64,000 nt of DNA from Anisus vortex (taxonomy: Eukaryota; Mollusca; Gastropoda; Planorbidae). The notes below the pieces were generated by a model that saw nothing but the letters and a program-made list of their open reading frames with translations, had not been told where the DNA came from and made no database searches. The DNA lies in NCBI GenBank assembly GCA_949126835.1, contig OX421507.1, positions 28,222,822-28,286,821 of the forward strand, in the 5' to 3' direction. The position numbers and the translations under genes were made by a program. Numbering within the stretch: the stretch's first letter is position 1; every line of letters begins with the position of its first letter. Shown here in pieces: positions 1 to 12,343 of the stretch.

Positions 1-140
1 TCAACCAAGACGTCGCGGGTTCTATCCCTGCCGCTGGCCGATCCCTGCCGTCCTGCAGGAGTTTTGGGTCTAGTAGATCATTATTATAGTCATAGTGGAT
101 GTAATAAGTAATAATCTTCTATGTAGAAGGAACGTCTTTA
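1..140 (+). repeat. tRNA-derived SINE fragment (SINE-1 family), 5' part outside window
   Basis: Begins inside the tRNA-like head: a B-box-like GGTTCTATCCC at about 18-28, then the conserved body caggagttttgggtctag. It ends with the tail ataatcttctatgtagaaggaacgtct, which matches the copy at 5331-5505. Confidence 0.7.
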
Positions 141-394
141 ACTTTAAAACTTAGGGCCTATAAAAAAAAAGGTTACCAAGACCAAGTGCTAAAAATGTAG
201 GCCCTACGCCCTACACTGCATTTATTTAGATCTTTTAGAAGAATATAAACAATTCTAATATGTGTGTACCTCAAAATTAAAATATTAAATTGGAAACTGA
301 GCAGCATTGTTCATCGTCATTTTTGTTTTGTTAAAACTGGACTAGAATAGATGACTAGAAATCTAGACTAGATCTAGATTAGTTTATAAATATT
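141..394. other. AT-rich spacer, nothing recognised
   Basis: No ORF, repeat terminus or RNA gene seen on either strand. Confidence 0.5.
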
Positions 395-396
395 AA

Positions 397-1803
397 GGCA
401 GGTTTCACAAAATGGCCACCAAATGATGGAGATTTATTGTTTATTTAAAAAATAAAAATTGTTGATACAAAATGCTGTTTTTTTTACTTGTATGTGTTTA
501 TATGTCCATAAAGTATCAGCTGCATCAGTATTGTATGTTTTAATTATATTTTTGTGTTGTTTATATTAATTTAAACACCCTCAAACGTTACATAATCCAC
601 CGATCCCATTTCCCGATTTTTTGTATACATTTGAAAATCACTTACCAGGAATAAATAAAGCCGAAATATTATGTTTTTTAAATGTTTAACATTCATAAAC
701 ATGTTAATTTTCCCTAGGTCACCATTAGAAGCACAAAAAAATGTTTATCTTTTGAAAAAAACGTGTTTTAAAAAGCCCTAATTTTTACGGCCTATCGGTG
801 GATTTTTTCCGCCGCCGAGACTAAGTCTAAAACTAGATCTAAAAGAAGATTTATCTATGTAATTTCGTAAAACTCTTTTAATTTTAACCAGAAATTTAAT
901 TCTTTTCATAAAAACAAAGTTTGTTTTAAATATTTAGCCGAAGAATTCATTTTATTAGTAAATAAATGAAAATTGATTGGTACAAAAAAGGCTTCGGACT
1001 AGCAAAGATAACGTTCGCTGTCAAAACAAGATTCGAGATTACGGTCAATTTAAATGCACACGTGCGAATTATAGAATGTAAATCCGATCGGGTAGCTTAA
1101 AAATTACATTTGATGCACTTTTTGAGTTCGCAAAAAGAGGATTTTTATTTTTTTTATTTTTTAACTCCATTTGGTGCAAAACGTTCGCTTTTTGGAACGT
1201 TCGATCGATGTCGAAAAAGTATTTTCTAAAACACTATTTACACATTTATTTTCCGATTTCTGACTATTTGTGTACTATCTACGGCAACAATATACTATTA
1301 TTTATAGTTTTAAACTAAATTTACGCAAACTATTGTGGTTTAAACGTTAAAAATCCTTTTTTTCGCTTTTAACACACACGCTTTGTTTACGGCCAATAAA
1401 GCCACGATTTTTTCAAAATGGCGGCGACTTCGGTAGTTCTAGACTTTATGATGCCCGAGTGCGAAATCACGTTTTATTGTAAAAAGAATAATAAAACACA
1501 ACACAAACACTGATATATTTACGTTTTGTGAGTTTATTTGTCATAAAAGTATCAATTTCAACAATATTGTGCTAGTTTGATGATGTTTAGCCTAGTCTAA
1601 CTAATTTTGTAGCCCCAGGAACTTTTTGATAGAGGGAATTTCCCGATTTTTAAATGATTAATTATAAAATATTGAAATATCAGCTGACTTTATAAGTGTC
1701 ATATTTGGATTTCTGGGCTTTTACATTATTTTAAAAAAAAAAACGTAAAAAATGGGAACTCCTGAAATCCTTATAGGCCTATATATATTGTGAAACCTGC
1801 CAT
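397..1803. mobile_element. Possible non-autonomous DNA transposon with terminal inverted repeats
   Basis: GGCAGGTTTCACAA at 397-410 is matched inverted by TTGTGAAACCTGCC at about 1790-1803. Weaker inverted similarity follows inside (CATAAAGTATCAGCTG near 508 against CAGCTGACTTTATAAG near 1682; ATCCACCGAT near 595 against ATCGGTGGAT near 785). There is no coding capacity. A clear target duplication was not found, so class and exact ends are open. Confidence 0.4.
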
Positions 1804-2699
1804 AAATAGAGATTTAAAATACTGATTTAAGATGATAGATCTAAAATCTAAATCTAGACTAGGTAGGCCTACTAGTCTAGACATAATTTTTATTTATAAT
1901 TCCCAGTTATCGCTTTTGATATGTTAGTAATGAAATTCAACCAAATAATGTAACATTTTTACCTGTATCACAACCACTGTTTTAAAAACAAATTTTCAAC
2001 AAATAGTACAAGTTTTGGTATATTTTAGTTGTTTGTGCAGATTTTGCAACACGAGTAGCCGTTCTTGCATATTGATAAATTAAAAACGGTTCCCGTGTCG
2101 AGATAGCGAAATAAAAGATATATTATTTTTTATTAATTTCAGAGATGCTGTTACTTAAGGGTGCATAATGAATATTATCTTCCCACGGAGAAACCAAAAG
2201 TTCGTCAACTGTTACAATGAGCATGACTGATATATATATTTTTTTGGAACTAATACACCCGTAAAGTTAAAGTCAACGTTACCTTCATCTAACCCTAACC
2301 CCATTCGTCGCTTAACATCTCACAGGGCCAATGAGCCATAATTTGAAAAATATTGGCGATCGAGTAAATCTCCGATTAAACTATTAGGTCATATTATACA
2401 AATTCCATTTTATTAAATGTATAATAAAATATAGCGTTGTTGACGTCAAATTATAGGCCTAATGAACCCACTCCCCCACGTCAATAATAGTAACTTTTTC
2501 AACCCCCCTGATCTCTCCCTTATTCCCCTATTTTGTTGACATGACAAATGGACGTAGCCTACCACTCTTTACGTGACACAGCTGCTACTTCTAGGCCTAT
2601 AGTTTACACAAACGATTAAGCGTACACGTAGCCTATTGCTTATCCATGTTTAAAGTCTAGTCTCGCATTATAATTTGGCTTTGAATTTCTGGTTCGTTC
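1804..2699. other. AT-rich non-coding DNA
   Basis: No gene or clear repeat end. Scattered AGGCCTA words and a run of CCCCC-rich sequence near 2465-2530. Confidence 0.5.
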
Positions 2700-2865
2700 A
2701 AACCTAATCCGTAATGCCGCTCGGGAAGAAAGATAATTTAGGGGCCTATAAGTTTGTTATTGCAGTGGGATAAGAAAAGTGTTTTTATCGTCCTACGACC
2801 CTACGCCTATGTGAGCGTTGTAACAGATTTATTGTGTTGTAAGTTGTAAGGCCTATTTGAGTTAA
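2700..2865 (-). mobile_element. Degraded LINE 3' end (family A)
   Basis: ATGCCGCTCGGGAAGAAA, then GTGTTTTTATCGTC and GTAACAGATTTATTGTGTTG, follow the order of the better copy at 17570-17740, whose minus strand encodes the RT C-terminal motif [13 protein letters not shown]. Heavily mutated. Confidence 0.45.
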
Positions 2866-3053
2866 TACTAAATACATTAGAACCATTCTTTCCTGTGGTG
2901 TTTTTATGTTTGAACTCATGGTTTTGACGTTGGTCTTATTTTATTTATTATAGTAAGCCAACCTATTTACTACTTGCCAAATTGGCATATTTATCTTAAC
3001 AACCGAAAGCATGTTAACTTGGGTGTTCTGGTAGACGCGCACAAACTCTTTTA

Positions 3054-3182
3054 CCCATCCTGGAAACATGGCCAAGCCACCGAAGACGTCGTTGGCGAAG
3101 GAGAGCGATCATGCTAGGCATGTTAGCCCGTTGCAAGACCTCGTTGTTTGTTATGCGGTCCTTCCAAGATATCCCAAGTATG
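3054..3182 (-). pseudogene. LINE reverse transcriptase C-terminal fragment
   Basis: The minus strand reads ILGISWKDRITNNEVLQRAN, then IALLRQRRLRWLGHVSRM, the conserved post-RT region of RTE/jockey-type LINEs. No other part of the element is preserved here. Confidence 0.75.
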
Positions 3183-3584
3183 CGTCAAAATAAGATAGAT
3201 CGATCTATTACTTTTAAAAAACCTTTAAATTCCTAATAATTAATACGTAGTCCTATTAGCACATTTCAAAAACGTTCATTTTTTTTTTGTACATGTGGTT
3301 TTGAAGTGTTTATTTTCTTCATGTTTATTATAATTTTTGGCTTATTTTCATGGTTTTGTAAAGACTTTCTGGTGATTCCTATTTAGGCTACCTTTTCTTC
3401 ATAGCATTGTTAAGTTGTATTTCTTTAAATTATATCTAAAATCTAAAATACATATAATGTATACATCTGTAGGCCTACATGATATCTAAAATACATATAA
3501 ATTATCTTTCAAATACATGAGGAATGCCAATAGGGCATGTTGCGTAAAGACATCGCTGGCACACTCACATTTTATCCCCTAGGT

Positions 3585-3772
3585 CAGGGATCGGCAACCT
3601 TTTGAAAATAGTGTGCCAATGTAGGATTTCTAATTCATTGAGCGTGCCAACAGCTGAAAATCAATTTTTTTGTACAAAAGACTTGAATCGCTTTTTTTTT
3701 CGCGGCCCTCCGCTATCAGCCATAGCTTTGCGTGCCAAGTATGGCACGCGTGCCATAGGTTGCCGACCCCTA
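3585..3772. mobile_element. hAT MITE (188 bp) with 8-bp target duplication
   Basis: Starts CAGGGATCGGCAACC and ends GGTTGCCGACCCCTA, with subterminal GGCACGCGTGCCA. It is flanked on both sides by ccctaggt (3577-3584 and 3773-3780), a perfect 8-bp duplication as expected for hAT insertion. No coding capacity. Confidence 0.88.
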
Positions 3773-3780
3773 CCCTAGGT

Positions 3781-4241
3781 AATCGCTCTTAAAACATTAA
3801 CTAAGCGGCACCACCCCATATTCCTGCACCATGGCTTGGTAGTGCAAATATCTATCTTAGGCATCGCAAGTATTGTTGGGCCCTTCTCTCCACTTGACCT
3901 TTGTCCGGCGGGCTTAGGGACCGCGCAATGATCACTGGAGGCGCAACTGGCGATGTCCCCATGAGTTCGACTAACCTTTGACGCTTAATTGGAGCGTGCG
4001 GTGGTTCTCACACTTCGCAAGCTTTAAGGCCCATGGGTACAGAAGTAGGTCTACCAAACTGCCACAAGGCATTGTGCGTTTTCATCTCTGTAAAAATGTA
4101 ATAGCTAATATAGGTGAAGCATAGAAAAATTAACATTTTTTCGACAGGCAATTCTTACACCACATTTTTTTTTATTTTTTTTTTACTATATCCACTGTAA
4201 CCAAAACATTTTTATGACTTTTTGGCCGTAAACGTTATCAA
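3781..4241. other. Non-coding stretch, moderately GC-rich, not recognised
   Basis: 3800-4050 is less AT-rich than its surroundings and may be an old LINE or SINE piece, but no family motif was found. Confidence 0.4.
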
Positions 4242-4755
4242 ATGAATCTGTTATCAAATGCATACTTTATCGAATTAATGGCCTCTGTTTTGGTGGCCAA
4301 ACACCATCTTCAGCCCCCACAACATCGCAGAGCAGTAGACAAAGTCACTAAGGTGTACAAGATCATGAATCGCCACGTGGACATGTCGACACAGCCAGGT
4401 CGCATCCAACAATTGTACCGCTCTACCAGAGGTCATCAGCTCAAACTGCGTGTTCAACATGCACGCACAGACGTTTACAAATAGTATTTTTTACCGTCAG
4501 ACAATAGACTGTGGAACACACTAGACCAAGCGTCCATCACTCCCCCCCCCCCCCCTCTGTAACAGCTTTCAAATCTTCACTGAAGGGTTGGACTAAATAC
4601 CCCCAATGAAATTCCGTCATCTATTTATAACTCTTTTTTGTATGTCATAAAATATTATAAGTGGTTAATACACACTTTTGAGCCTTCAAAACTTTTTTGT
4701 GGACTTTTTCTTCGGGTCTAACGGAGTCTCCACAGTACAACGAAGAAGAAAAATA
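4242..4755 (+). pseudogene. LINE reverse transcriptase C-terminal fragment and 3' tail (family B)
   Basis: The plus strand encodes HRRAVDKVTKVYKIMNRHV, then [20 protein letters not shown] and ARTDVYK, a stop, then [17 protein letters not shown]. It matches the longer copy at 13720-14497. It ends in the same tail (TAACGGagtcTCCACAGTA, then CGAAGAAG). Confidence 0.75.
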
Positions 4756-4759
4756 ATTC

Positions 4760-5010
4760 CTGATGGCCAGGTGCAGGTATAAAGACATGAGCACAATCAT
4801 CATGAAAAGGCATTGGCGATTGATTTGTCTTTTGCTGACAAAAAAAAATTAGGAAAAAAAAAATGGGAAGAAAACATAAGTAAAACTACCCTCCCATAGA
4901 CTCCCCCCCCCCTCCACTTTTCCAGATGGAAAGAGGAAGAGAGGTAGGCCAAAATCATTCTGGCGGAGAACTATCGAACAGAAGATGAGGGATATAGGTG
5001 TCTCATGAGG
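4760..5010 (+). pseudogene. LINE RT C-terminal fragment (family F)
   Basis: Contains the typical 'GKRKRGRPK..WRRTIEQ' block near 4920-4990 and an upstream part (gacatgagcacaatcat..) shared with the copy at 12755-13105. A poly-A and C run breaks the frame. Confidence 0.55.
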
Positions 5011-5330
5011 CAGGATCAACGTTTTTGTATTCGAATTTGTTGCTGTTAAGCACAAATTGTAGAACCATAGCCATATAACATAATGGCACTTTTTTTTATC
5101 TATGTTAAAATAAGGGGGATGAGGTGCCTTTGCGTGTTTCCAGTCTTTAGTTATTGTTTGTATCCTAATTTAGACTGGCTTGAAGTCTTTATGCTGAATT
5201 CTGAGCCAATCAATAATAATATTTTTTTTTTAAAGGCTTCCATAGCACTGGCAACAAACATAATGTAAGCTCAGAGTACAATACAGTAAAGCTATGATAT
5301 AAATTGTGTAACTTGGTTTCTTATCTTATC
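5011..5330. other. Spacer with a short LINE family C tail
   Basis: 5245-5285 (gcaacaaacataatgtaagc..) matches the 3' tail of LINE family C seen in the Helitron-like copies; the rest is not recognised. Confidence 0.45.
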
Positions 5331-5505
5331 TTATAAGTTTACAGACGTTCCTTCTATGTAGAAGATTATTACGTCCACTAGGCCCAAAACTCCTGCAGGG
5401 CGACAGGGATCCGTCGGTGGCAGGGATAGAACCCGCGACTTGTCCGTTGGTTTTTGGTTGACAGGCCGGTGAACTAACCGCTGGACCAGCCGGCTTCCAT
5501 TGGAT
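5331..5505 (-). repeat. tRNA-derived SINE-1 with LINE-A type tail
   Basis: On the minus strand: head GCCGGCTGGTCCAGCGGTTA (A-box region), then B-box GGTTCTATCCC, body GGAGTTTTGGGCCTAG, then tail ATCTTCTACATAGAAGGAAC..TCTGTAA and (ATAAG)n. The head folds as a degenerate tRNA and is not a functional tRNA gene. The tail is that of LINE family A. Confidence 0.85.
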
Positions 5506-5594
5506 TTTATTGTATAGTTGTTCACTTATCGCTTTACAGGAACAGTAGCTGGGCTATACTATGTTGAATCTCAATAGAATCTAGTATAAATAGG

Positions 5595-6475
5595 AAACAT
5601 CTCTCATATCAAGACGAGTCAAGGATAACTTATCAAACATCTCTCATATCAAGACGAGTCAAGGATAACTTATCAAACATCTCTCATATCAAGACGAGTC
5701 AAGGATAACTTATCAAACATCTCTCATATCAAGACGAGTCAAGGATAACTTATCAAACATCTCTCATATCAAGACAAGTCAAGGATAACTTATCAAACAT
5801 CTCTCATATGAAGACGAGTCAAGGATAACTTATCAAACATCTCTCATATCAAGACGAGTCAAGGATAACTTATCAACATCTCTCATATCAAGACGAGTCA
5901 AGGATAACTTATTAAACATCTCTCATATCAAGACGAGTCAAGGATAACTTATCAAACATCTCTCATATCAAGACGAGTCAAGGATAACTTATCAAACATC
6001 TCTCATATCAAGACGAGTCAAGGATAACTTATCAAACATCTCTCATATCAAGACGAGTCAAGGATAACTTATCAAACATCTCTCATATCAAGACGAGTCA
6101 AGGATAACTTATCAAACATCTCTCATATCAAGACGAGTCAAGGATAACTTATCAAACATCTCTCATATCAAGACGAGTCAAGGATAACTTATCAAACATC
6201 TCTCATATCAAGACGAGTCAAGGATAACTTATCAAACATCTCTCATATCAAGACGAGTCAAGGATAACTTATCAAACATCTCTGATATCAAGACGAGTCA
6301 AGGATAACTTATCAAACATCTCTGATATCAAGACGAGTCAATGATTAACTTACCAAACATCTCTGATATCAAGACGAGTCAAGGATAACTTATCAAACAT
6401 CTCTGATATCAAGACGAGTCAAGGATAACTTATCAAACATCTCTGATATCAAGGCGTGTCAAGGAGAACTTATCA
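5595..6475. repeat. 40-bp minisatellite, about 22 copies
   Basis: The unit begins aaacatctctcatatcaaga and continues cgagtcaaggataacttatc. Most copies are identical. One is 39 bp (near 5874), one has an insertion (near 6343), and the last six or so carry ctgatatc instead of ctcatatc. No ORF. Confidence 0.95.
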
Positions 6476-6837
6476 AACTCATAATCATGTTCGAGCTAGA
6501 TAGAATTAGCCCTTTTTTTCTTAAAGGACTGCCCCCCCCCCCTTCATCCCCTAAAGACTGCACCCATCTCTTAATTTCCAATACAAGATACCAACATACA
6601 TAACTGCATTGCGATTTTTAAAAAACCCTTCCCTCCAAAAAAAAGAAAAAATAACCAGCTAATCAAGTTAAACCTATAATTACAGCCCGCCCCGCTCTTT
6701 GAGAGATTTTATTTATACCAGTGCAACATTGAAACCCTTTTTTTTCCAAGGAGTTAGATAATCATTTAAGATGTGAACATAATCATAAACTTCAGCTTTT
6801 TTCATGAAACCCCCAAGGGAAGAGGAAAATAAGTCGA
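6476..6837. other. Non-coding AT-rich DNA with C- and A-runs
   Basis: Nothing recognised. Confidence 0.5.
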
Positions 6838-6995
6838 CCATGTAACAGCTGACACCGAGGTCATGGAAACTCTTAGGAACAGTTGGAAATTGGAAAGACT
6901 CGCTCAGGACCGGGATGGCTGTAGAGCCCCTGTTGGCTGCCTATGTCACTAGAAGGAAAGCAGGCATATGAAGTAGAAGCAGAAGACAGTTTGCT
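6838..6995 (+). pseudogene. LINE RT C-terminal fragment
   Basis: The plus strand reads TWKLLGTVGNWKDSLRTGMA, then VEPLLAAYVTRRKAGI and a stop, like the extreme C-terminus of LINE ORF2 proteins (W..L..DR..W). Confidence 0.6.
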
Positions 6996-7035
6996 TCATC
7001 GCCTTTTTTCATTTTCCATTTTCTCGCCAATTTGA

Positions 7036-7232
7036 GTCATATGTACTCTTTCTTCCCGAGTGGCATTCGGGGATGGAATTGGTTGCCTAAACGAACCAGG
7101 AAAACCAGTAATTTAACATCATTAAAAGATTAACAAAGATGCAAGACTAGACTCGAACCACGGATGAGCGTTGGATGCAAAAATCTTCCTTATAGAAGAA
7201 GCGTCAGTAATAGCCTATATAAGATAAGATCC
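7036..7232 (+). mobile_element. LINE family A 3' end
   Basis: cttcccgagtggcattcggg, then tggaattggttgcctaaacg (encoding PSGIRGWNWLP), followed by the tail cttccttatagaagaagcgt..gta and ATAAG repeats. Opposite orientation to the copy at 8562. Confidence 0.7.
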
Positions 7233-7701
7233 AATTTCTTTTATTCACCTTCGGCTGCAGCATAAAAACTACATTATTATTTTAACAATTTTGACATCCA
7301 CCATGATGAAAACAACAGTAACACTATACAGCTCTAGTTTGGAATTTTATCTGTTGTATGGCTCACAAACCGAACTCATTGTAACGATCAATTTAAGCTT
7401 CTTATCTCTGTAATGTTTTTTTTTCTCGAATTCTATATCTAAAGAAAAAATAAAGCTTACAATGCTACTTAAATGTAGCTTTAAAATAAACCCACATGGA
7501 CACATTCTCACCCAAAACACGCGCCTAGCAAGTGTGTTGTAACACTTACACAACAAAAGTTTTTTTTAGATCAACAAAAACAACAAATTATTTTTTTTTC
7601 CTGTTAAACAAATAGCATAACAATACGTTTTCAGAAGTATAACTTTAAAACAGTGTCATAGTTTCTCAATTGATAAATATATTATTTCGTTTAATTAAAT
7701 T

Positions 7702-7807
7702 TCATCCACGTAGAACTGCTCCTTGTTTTGTATAAGTGTCAAAGGTCACGTGTAAAACATGTGCCTGCCCAGAAGAAACGGCGACATTGGTTGTCAAAGT
7801 GTTGAAT
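7702..7807 (-). CDS. Carboxypeptidase exon 7 (end of TTL domain, stop)
   Basis: The acceptor TTGTGTTCCAG|ATTCAA completes the Gly codon to give [13 protein letters not shown]. The exon ends [11 protein letters not shown] then TGA at 7704-7702. A short tail with no GPI or transmembrane segment follows the last strand. No polyadenylation signal near the stop is convincing. The first AATAAA on this strand lies near 7240-7245, next to a LINE tail, so the 3' UTR end is uncertain. Confidence 0.85.
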
Positions 7808-10800
7808 CTGGAACACAATAAAAAAAAAGTTAAGATCGTTTCGTGATCTGATTGTCTATAAAATAATAGGCTAGTGTATAAATGTGCCACTTAAAATGAC
7901 CAGTAACGTAAAGTTGGGTGGGTGTTGTGCAGGACGCACATTCCTCTGGCAAGCTCTGGTCACGAAAACTGGTGACATCTGCATTTAATTTTGTACAGTG
8001 ATCTTTCCTTTCTCACGTGCTATTGTAAACCCTGCCTCGCCCATTTTTTTTAAACCTTAAAGACAAGTGTCCCTTTTAATTTAGGAAAAGATGGAACTTT
8101 TGCGTCTTTAAGATTTGTAGCTACTTTCCTATTGGTAAAGCTGCACCCATTCCCTAGGTCACTAGAACATAATTTGGGCCCCAATCTTATAGGTCTACAC
8201 AATTTAATTATTCACAGCTTTAGGCAAGGATCACAGAATGCTCAGTTTATGACAAGAAAATTTAGCGAGAGAACAACCCGCGTATTGTTAAATCAATACA
8301 AATAACTATTTACTATTCAGGCATACCCTGGTGCGCTGAAGCTGATTTCGTAGGAGCCAGGAGTCAGGAGTCTCCAGTATTCACCCTGGTCAGATGTCCG
8401 TACGACGTGGTTGATTCCGGTCACCTTGACAGCAGCGTTAGCCACTGGTGTACCTTGATTGGTTTTGACTAAGCCTTTCACTCCTATTTGAGTCTTTTAA
8501 ACCAAAATTAAAATCATACATTTTAAATTGAAATACCAGCACTATACACAATAACACAACTTATCTTATCTTATATATTACAGACGCTCCTTATATAAAG
8601 AAGGTTATTGCGTCCTACGCTTATCACTGGTCTTGTATCTTTATTAACGCATTAAATGATGTTAAGTTACTGGTTCTCCTTATTTGTTAAGGCAGCCCAT
8701 TCCATGCCCGACTGCCACTCGGGAAGGAATAATACTTATATGCATTTGTTCTCGAATAAGGGATAAGGAAAGTGTTTTTGTCCTTAAGTTTATCTGGGCA
8801 TTGCAACAGGTTGTTGTTGGGTTGTATTTCTAAATTAGAGTTTAATGCAATATGTATTTTTACTTTTTTTCTCTTTGCCCTTCTGCAGCTATTTTTTTTG
8901 CCCAACTAAATTAACCGTAACCTTAGAATATAAAATATTAGTCCTTTTATTAATTGTTCCAGAAGAAGCCCAACTTCAAATAAAACATATGAATGGGGCG
9001 CTGGGACATTAGTTGGGGAAAGTTAAAGTGGCTGGCCGTTGCGCTGGCCACACTATACCCTTGCATTCCTCGGTCATGGAAACTGCTGAACATTGCTGTA
9101 CTCGCCCCCAAGGGGTCAACATGGCGTAACAGGGATAAGTTATATTCATTATCACTAGGCCTTTCATAAGAAATAATTACCAAAGTACCTGTATTTTAAA
9201 TCGTCACATCCGTGTAAAAAAAATGACGAATTTATAATTACTGTCCTGTTTTAACCAAATACTATATAAAGATGGGCCGCTTGCTCTATTTTTAGGGCAT
9301 ATATGTTCTTTTTTTCCGTGTGCATCCAATAGCGCTGTCCTCTGACTTCTACGCTCTTACGTTTGCCTAAATGCTTCCGCTGTATACAATTTTCGCTTTC
9401 AATTTTAATTTTTCATAGAGAAAATCGTAGCGATTAAATAAAACGGAAGTGCACAGTACAAGAGAGAAACGAGAAGTTCGAAAATAAGTCATTCGAGTCA
9501 TCAAACAGCAGAAATATTAAAGCATGCGGTCCATCTTATTATAGTCTTTGTTTTAACAAATTGGTGATTCAATAAGTACACATAACACATTATGGGTCAA
9601 AAATATATTTTATACAAGAACATTCATTTATACTCATGGGAAGACAATTAGTTTTATTCATAATTTTTTTAATCATGTTCAGTACACTTCCCCCAAGTAA
9701 ACACAATTTCTACTTTTTTAAGGCATCAAGCGTAGAGTACCATAGATCAGGTATCGGTAACCTTTAGATCAGGGGTCGGTAACTTTCTTGTCTGAGAGAG
9801 CCATGGACACCACATATTTTGAAAAGTAATTCTTTGAAAGCCATGGACACCACATATTTTGAAAAGTAATTCTTTGAGAGCCATGGACACCACATATTTT
9901 GAAAAGTAATTCTTTGAAAGCCATGGACACCACATATTTTGAAAAGTAATTCTTTGAAAGCCATGGACACCACATATTTTGAAAAGTAATTCTTTGAAAG
10001 CCATGGACACCACATATTTTGAAAAGTAATTCTTTGAAAGCCACGGACACCACATATTTTGAAAAGTAATTCTTTGAGAGCCATGGACACCACATATTTT
10101 GAAAAGTAATTCTTTGAGAGCCATACATTATGTTTAAAACTAAAAATTCAAGTAAATTGCCCTTCAATTACAAAGAATGTAGGGTTGCTATTTTTCTGTC
10201 TTTTAAGTCCGTTATCATTTAAGTTATCATTTCTGCTGCTCAGCTTCAGTAGACTTTAACTCATTTGTAGAATGAAATATTGATATGCAATTAATATGTA
10301 GATCAAAGCGAGTCGTAAGAATTATTTTTTTTATAATCAAACATTTGTCTGCTAGCCAGATGCAGCCATCAATAGAGCCACATCTGGCTCGCGAGCCATA
10401 GGTTTCCGACCCCTGCTTTAGATAATAGTGTGCCAAAGAATGAATTTCTACTTTATTCAGTGAGGCAACAGCATAAAACTCAACCTGAGCCAACATAAAT
10501 TTTCTTTCTACCAGAGACTTGAATTGCCTTTTTGTGGGTCTTCCTCGTGCCTTGAAAATTGCTCTGCGTGCCAAGTCTGGCACGCGTTCCCTGGGTTGCC
10601 GACCCCTGCCCTAAAGCTCAATGTAGGCTACTTAAAATTACCTGTTCTATATAAGACAGCATGGCTTCTCTGTTGTCATTCCAGTACGAAGCCAGCTGAC
10701 TTCTGGGAGGGTATTTGCAACAGGACACCTCCAAAGTGATTTCAAACGCATTGCTTCTAAGGTAGTTATAGTCTTGCATCCCTCCTATAACATAGATAAG

Positions 10801-12274
10801 GAAAATCATATTTAATTGCGGTCAAATCCATGCAAACAAATTTGCAATTAAGAATGGTATATATATTTTTTTGTATTACGGGCACATTTATACACTAGCC
10901 TATTATTTTATAGACAAATTCTTATAGTATAAAACAGTATGTACTCTATTTGGTATATACTATAGGCCTATTAATAATAAATAATAATAAGATTTGTAAA
11001 GCTCAGAGTGCATTTAAACATACAACTATGAACACGGATATATTATCTAGGCTAAGAAAATATAAAGCTAATTGAGGATTAAAAACTTTACAAACACAGG
11101 ACAAATAAATGAAGCGATAACCGACCTGACACATAAGTAAGAGAGTGGGGGTCTAAAGCATGTTAAATAATATCTAAAATCAATATTGAAATAATGAGTT
11201 TTTAAGTTCTTTTTATAAATATCAATGGAGCTTGTTCGCCTGAGTTGAATGGAAAGTGGATTCGACACCGTCGGAATAATACTATTGCTTTTCTATGTAC
11301 GAAACATTCCATTTTAAACAAAATCTCGTTTTAATTTTAAACTTCCCAATCAATGGGTCTGGGTAGTAGAATTTAACACTTGATTGTGAGTCCAAGTCAA
11401 ACAATGGGAATGTATGATAAATACGAATTTTTTTTATTAACTAGCTATAGCTATTATAATGGTCTGTTTTCACTCCCTGGTTATTAGACTTAACTCCTTC
11501 ATTAAATACTCTTATCAAACATTGGGCTAAATATTTTAACGTCACTACCATTAGTTAGGCCAACTACGCAATTGAGAAAAAAAAAAAAAAACAGAATTAC
11601 ATTGAAAATCTTATATTAAGATGATTAATTATATCATAGTAAAGTTTTAAATGAAAAAATATTTTTATTGGTTTCATTTTTCTAATGAAAAAATGTGCTT
11701 TTTTTGTCTGTGTGTGTGATTGTGTGTCTCTGATTGTGTGTGTTTGCTTGTGCGTACCTGAGTGTGCTTTTGTGTCTGTGTGTGTAACTGTTTGTCGTGT
11801 GAGTTTGTGTGCATGTGTGTCGCGTGAGTTTTTGTGCATGTGCGTCGTGTGAGTGTGTGTGCATGTAAGTCGAGTGAGTTTGTGTGCATGTGTGTTGCGT
11901 GAGTTTGTGTGCATGTGCGTCGCGTGAGTTTGTGTGCATGTGTGTCGCGTGAGTTTGTGTGCATGTGTGTCGAGTGAGTTTGTGTGTATGTGTGTCGCGT
12001 GAGTTAGAGTGCATGTGTGTCGCGTGAGTTTGTGTGCATGTGCGTCGCGTGAGTGTGTGTGCATGTGTGTCGACTGAGTTTGTGTGCAAGTGTGTTGCGT
12101 GAGTTTTTGTTCATGTGCGTCGCGTGATTGTGTGTGCATGTGTGTCGCGTGAGTTTTTGTGCATGTGTGTCGCGTGAGTTTGTGTGCATGTGCCTCGCGT
12201 GAGTTTCTGTGCATTTGTGTTGCATGAGTTTGTGTGCATGTTTGTCGCGTGAATGTATGTGCGTGTGTGTCTGT

Positions 12275-12343
<69 letters not shown>

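Larger units (their letters stand above)
9748..10612. mobile_element. hAT MITE (family 1) interrupted by a second hAT element
   Basis: The left piece CAGGTATCGGTAACCtttagat (9748-9769) and right piece aatagtgtgccaaagaatga...GGTTGCCGACCCCTG (10424-10610) make one copy of the 190-bp family seen at 3585, split by the element at 9770-10415. Confidence 0.8.

Noticed and set aside
5595..6475. CRISPR-like appearance of regular 40-bp repeats
   Set aside because: The repeats are contiguous with no unique spacers, and the DNA is animal.
9747..10167. Three overlapping minus-strand ORFs with repeated [12 protein letters not shown] peptides
   Set aside because: Translated 40-bp tandem repeats inside a hAT element, open in three frames.
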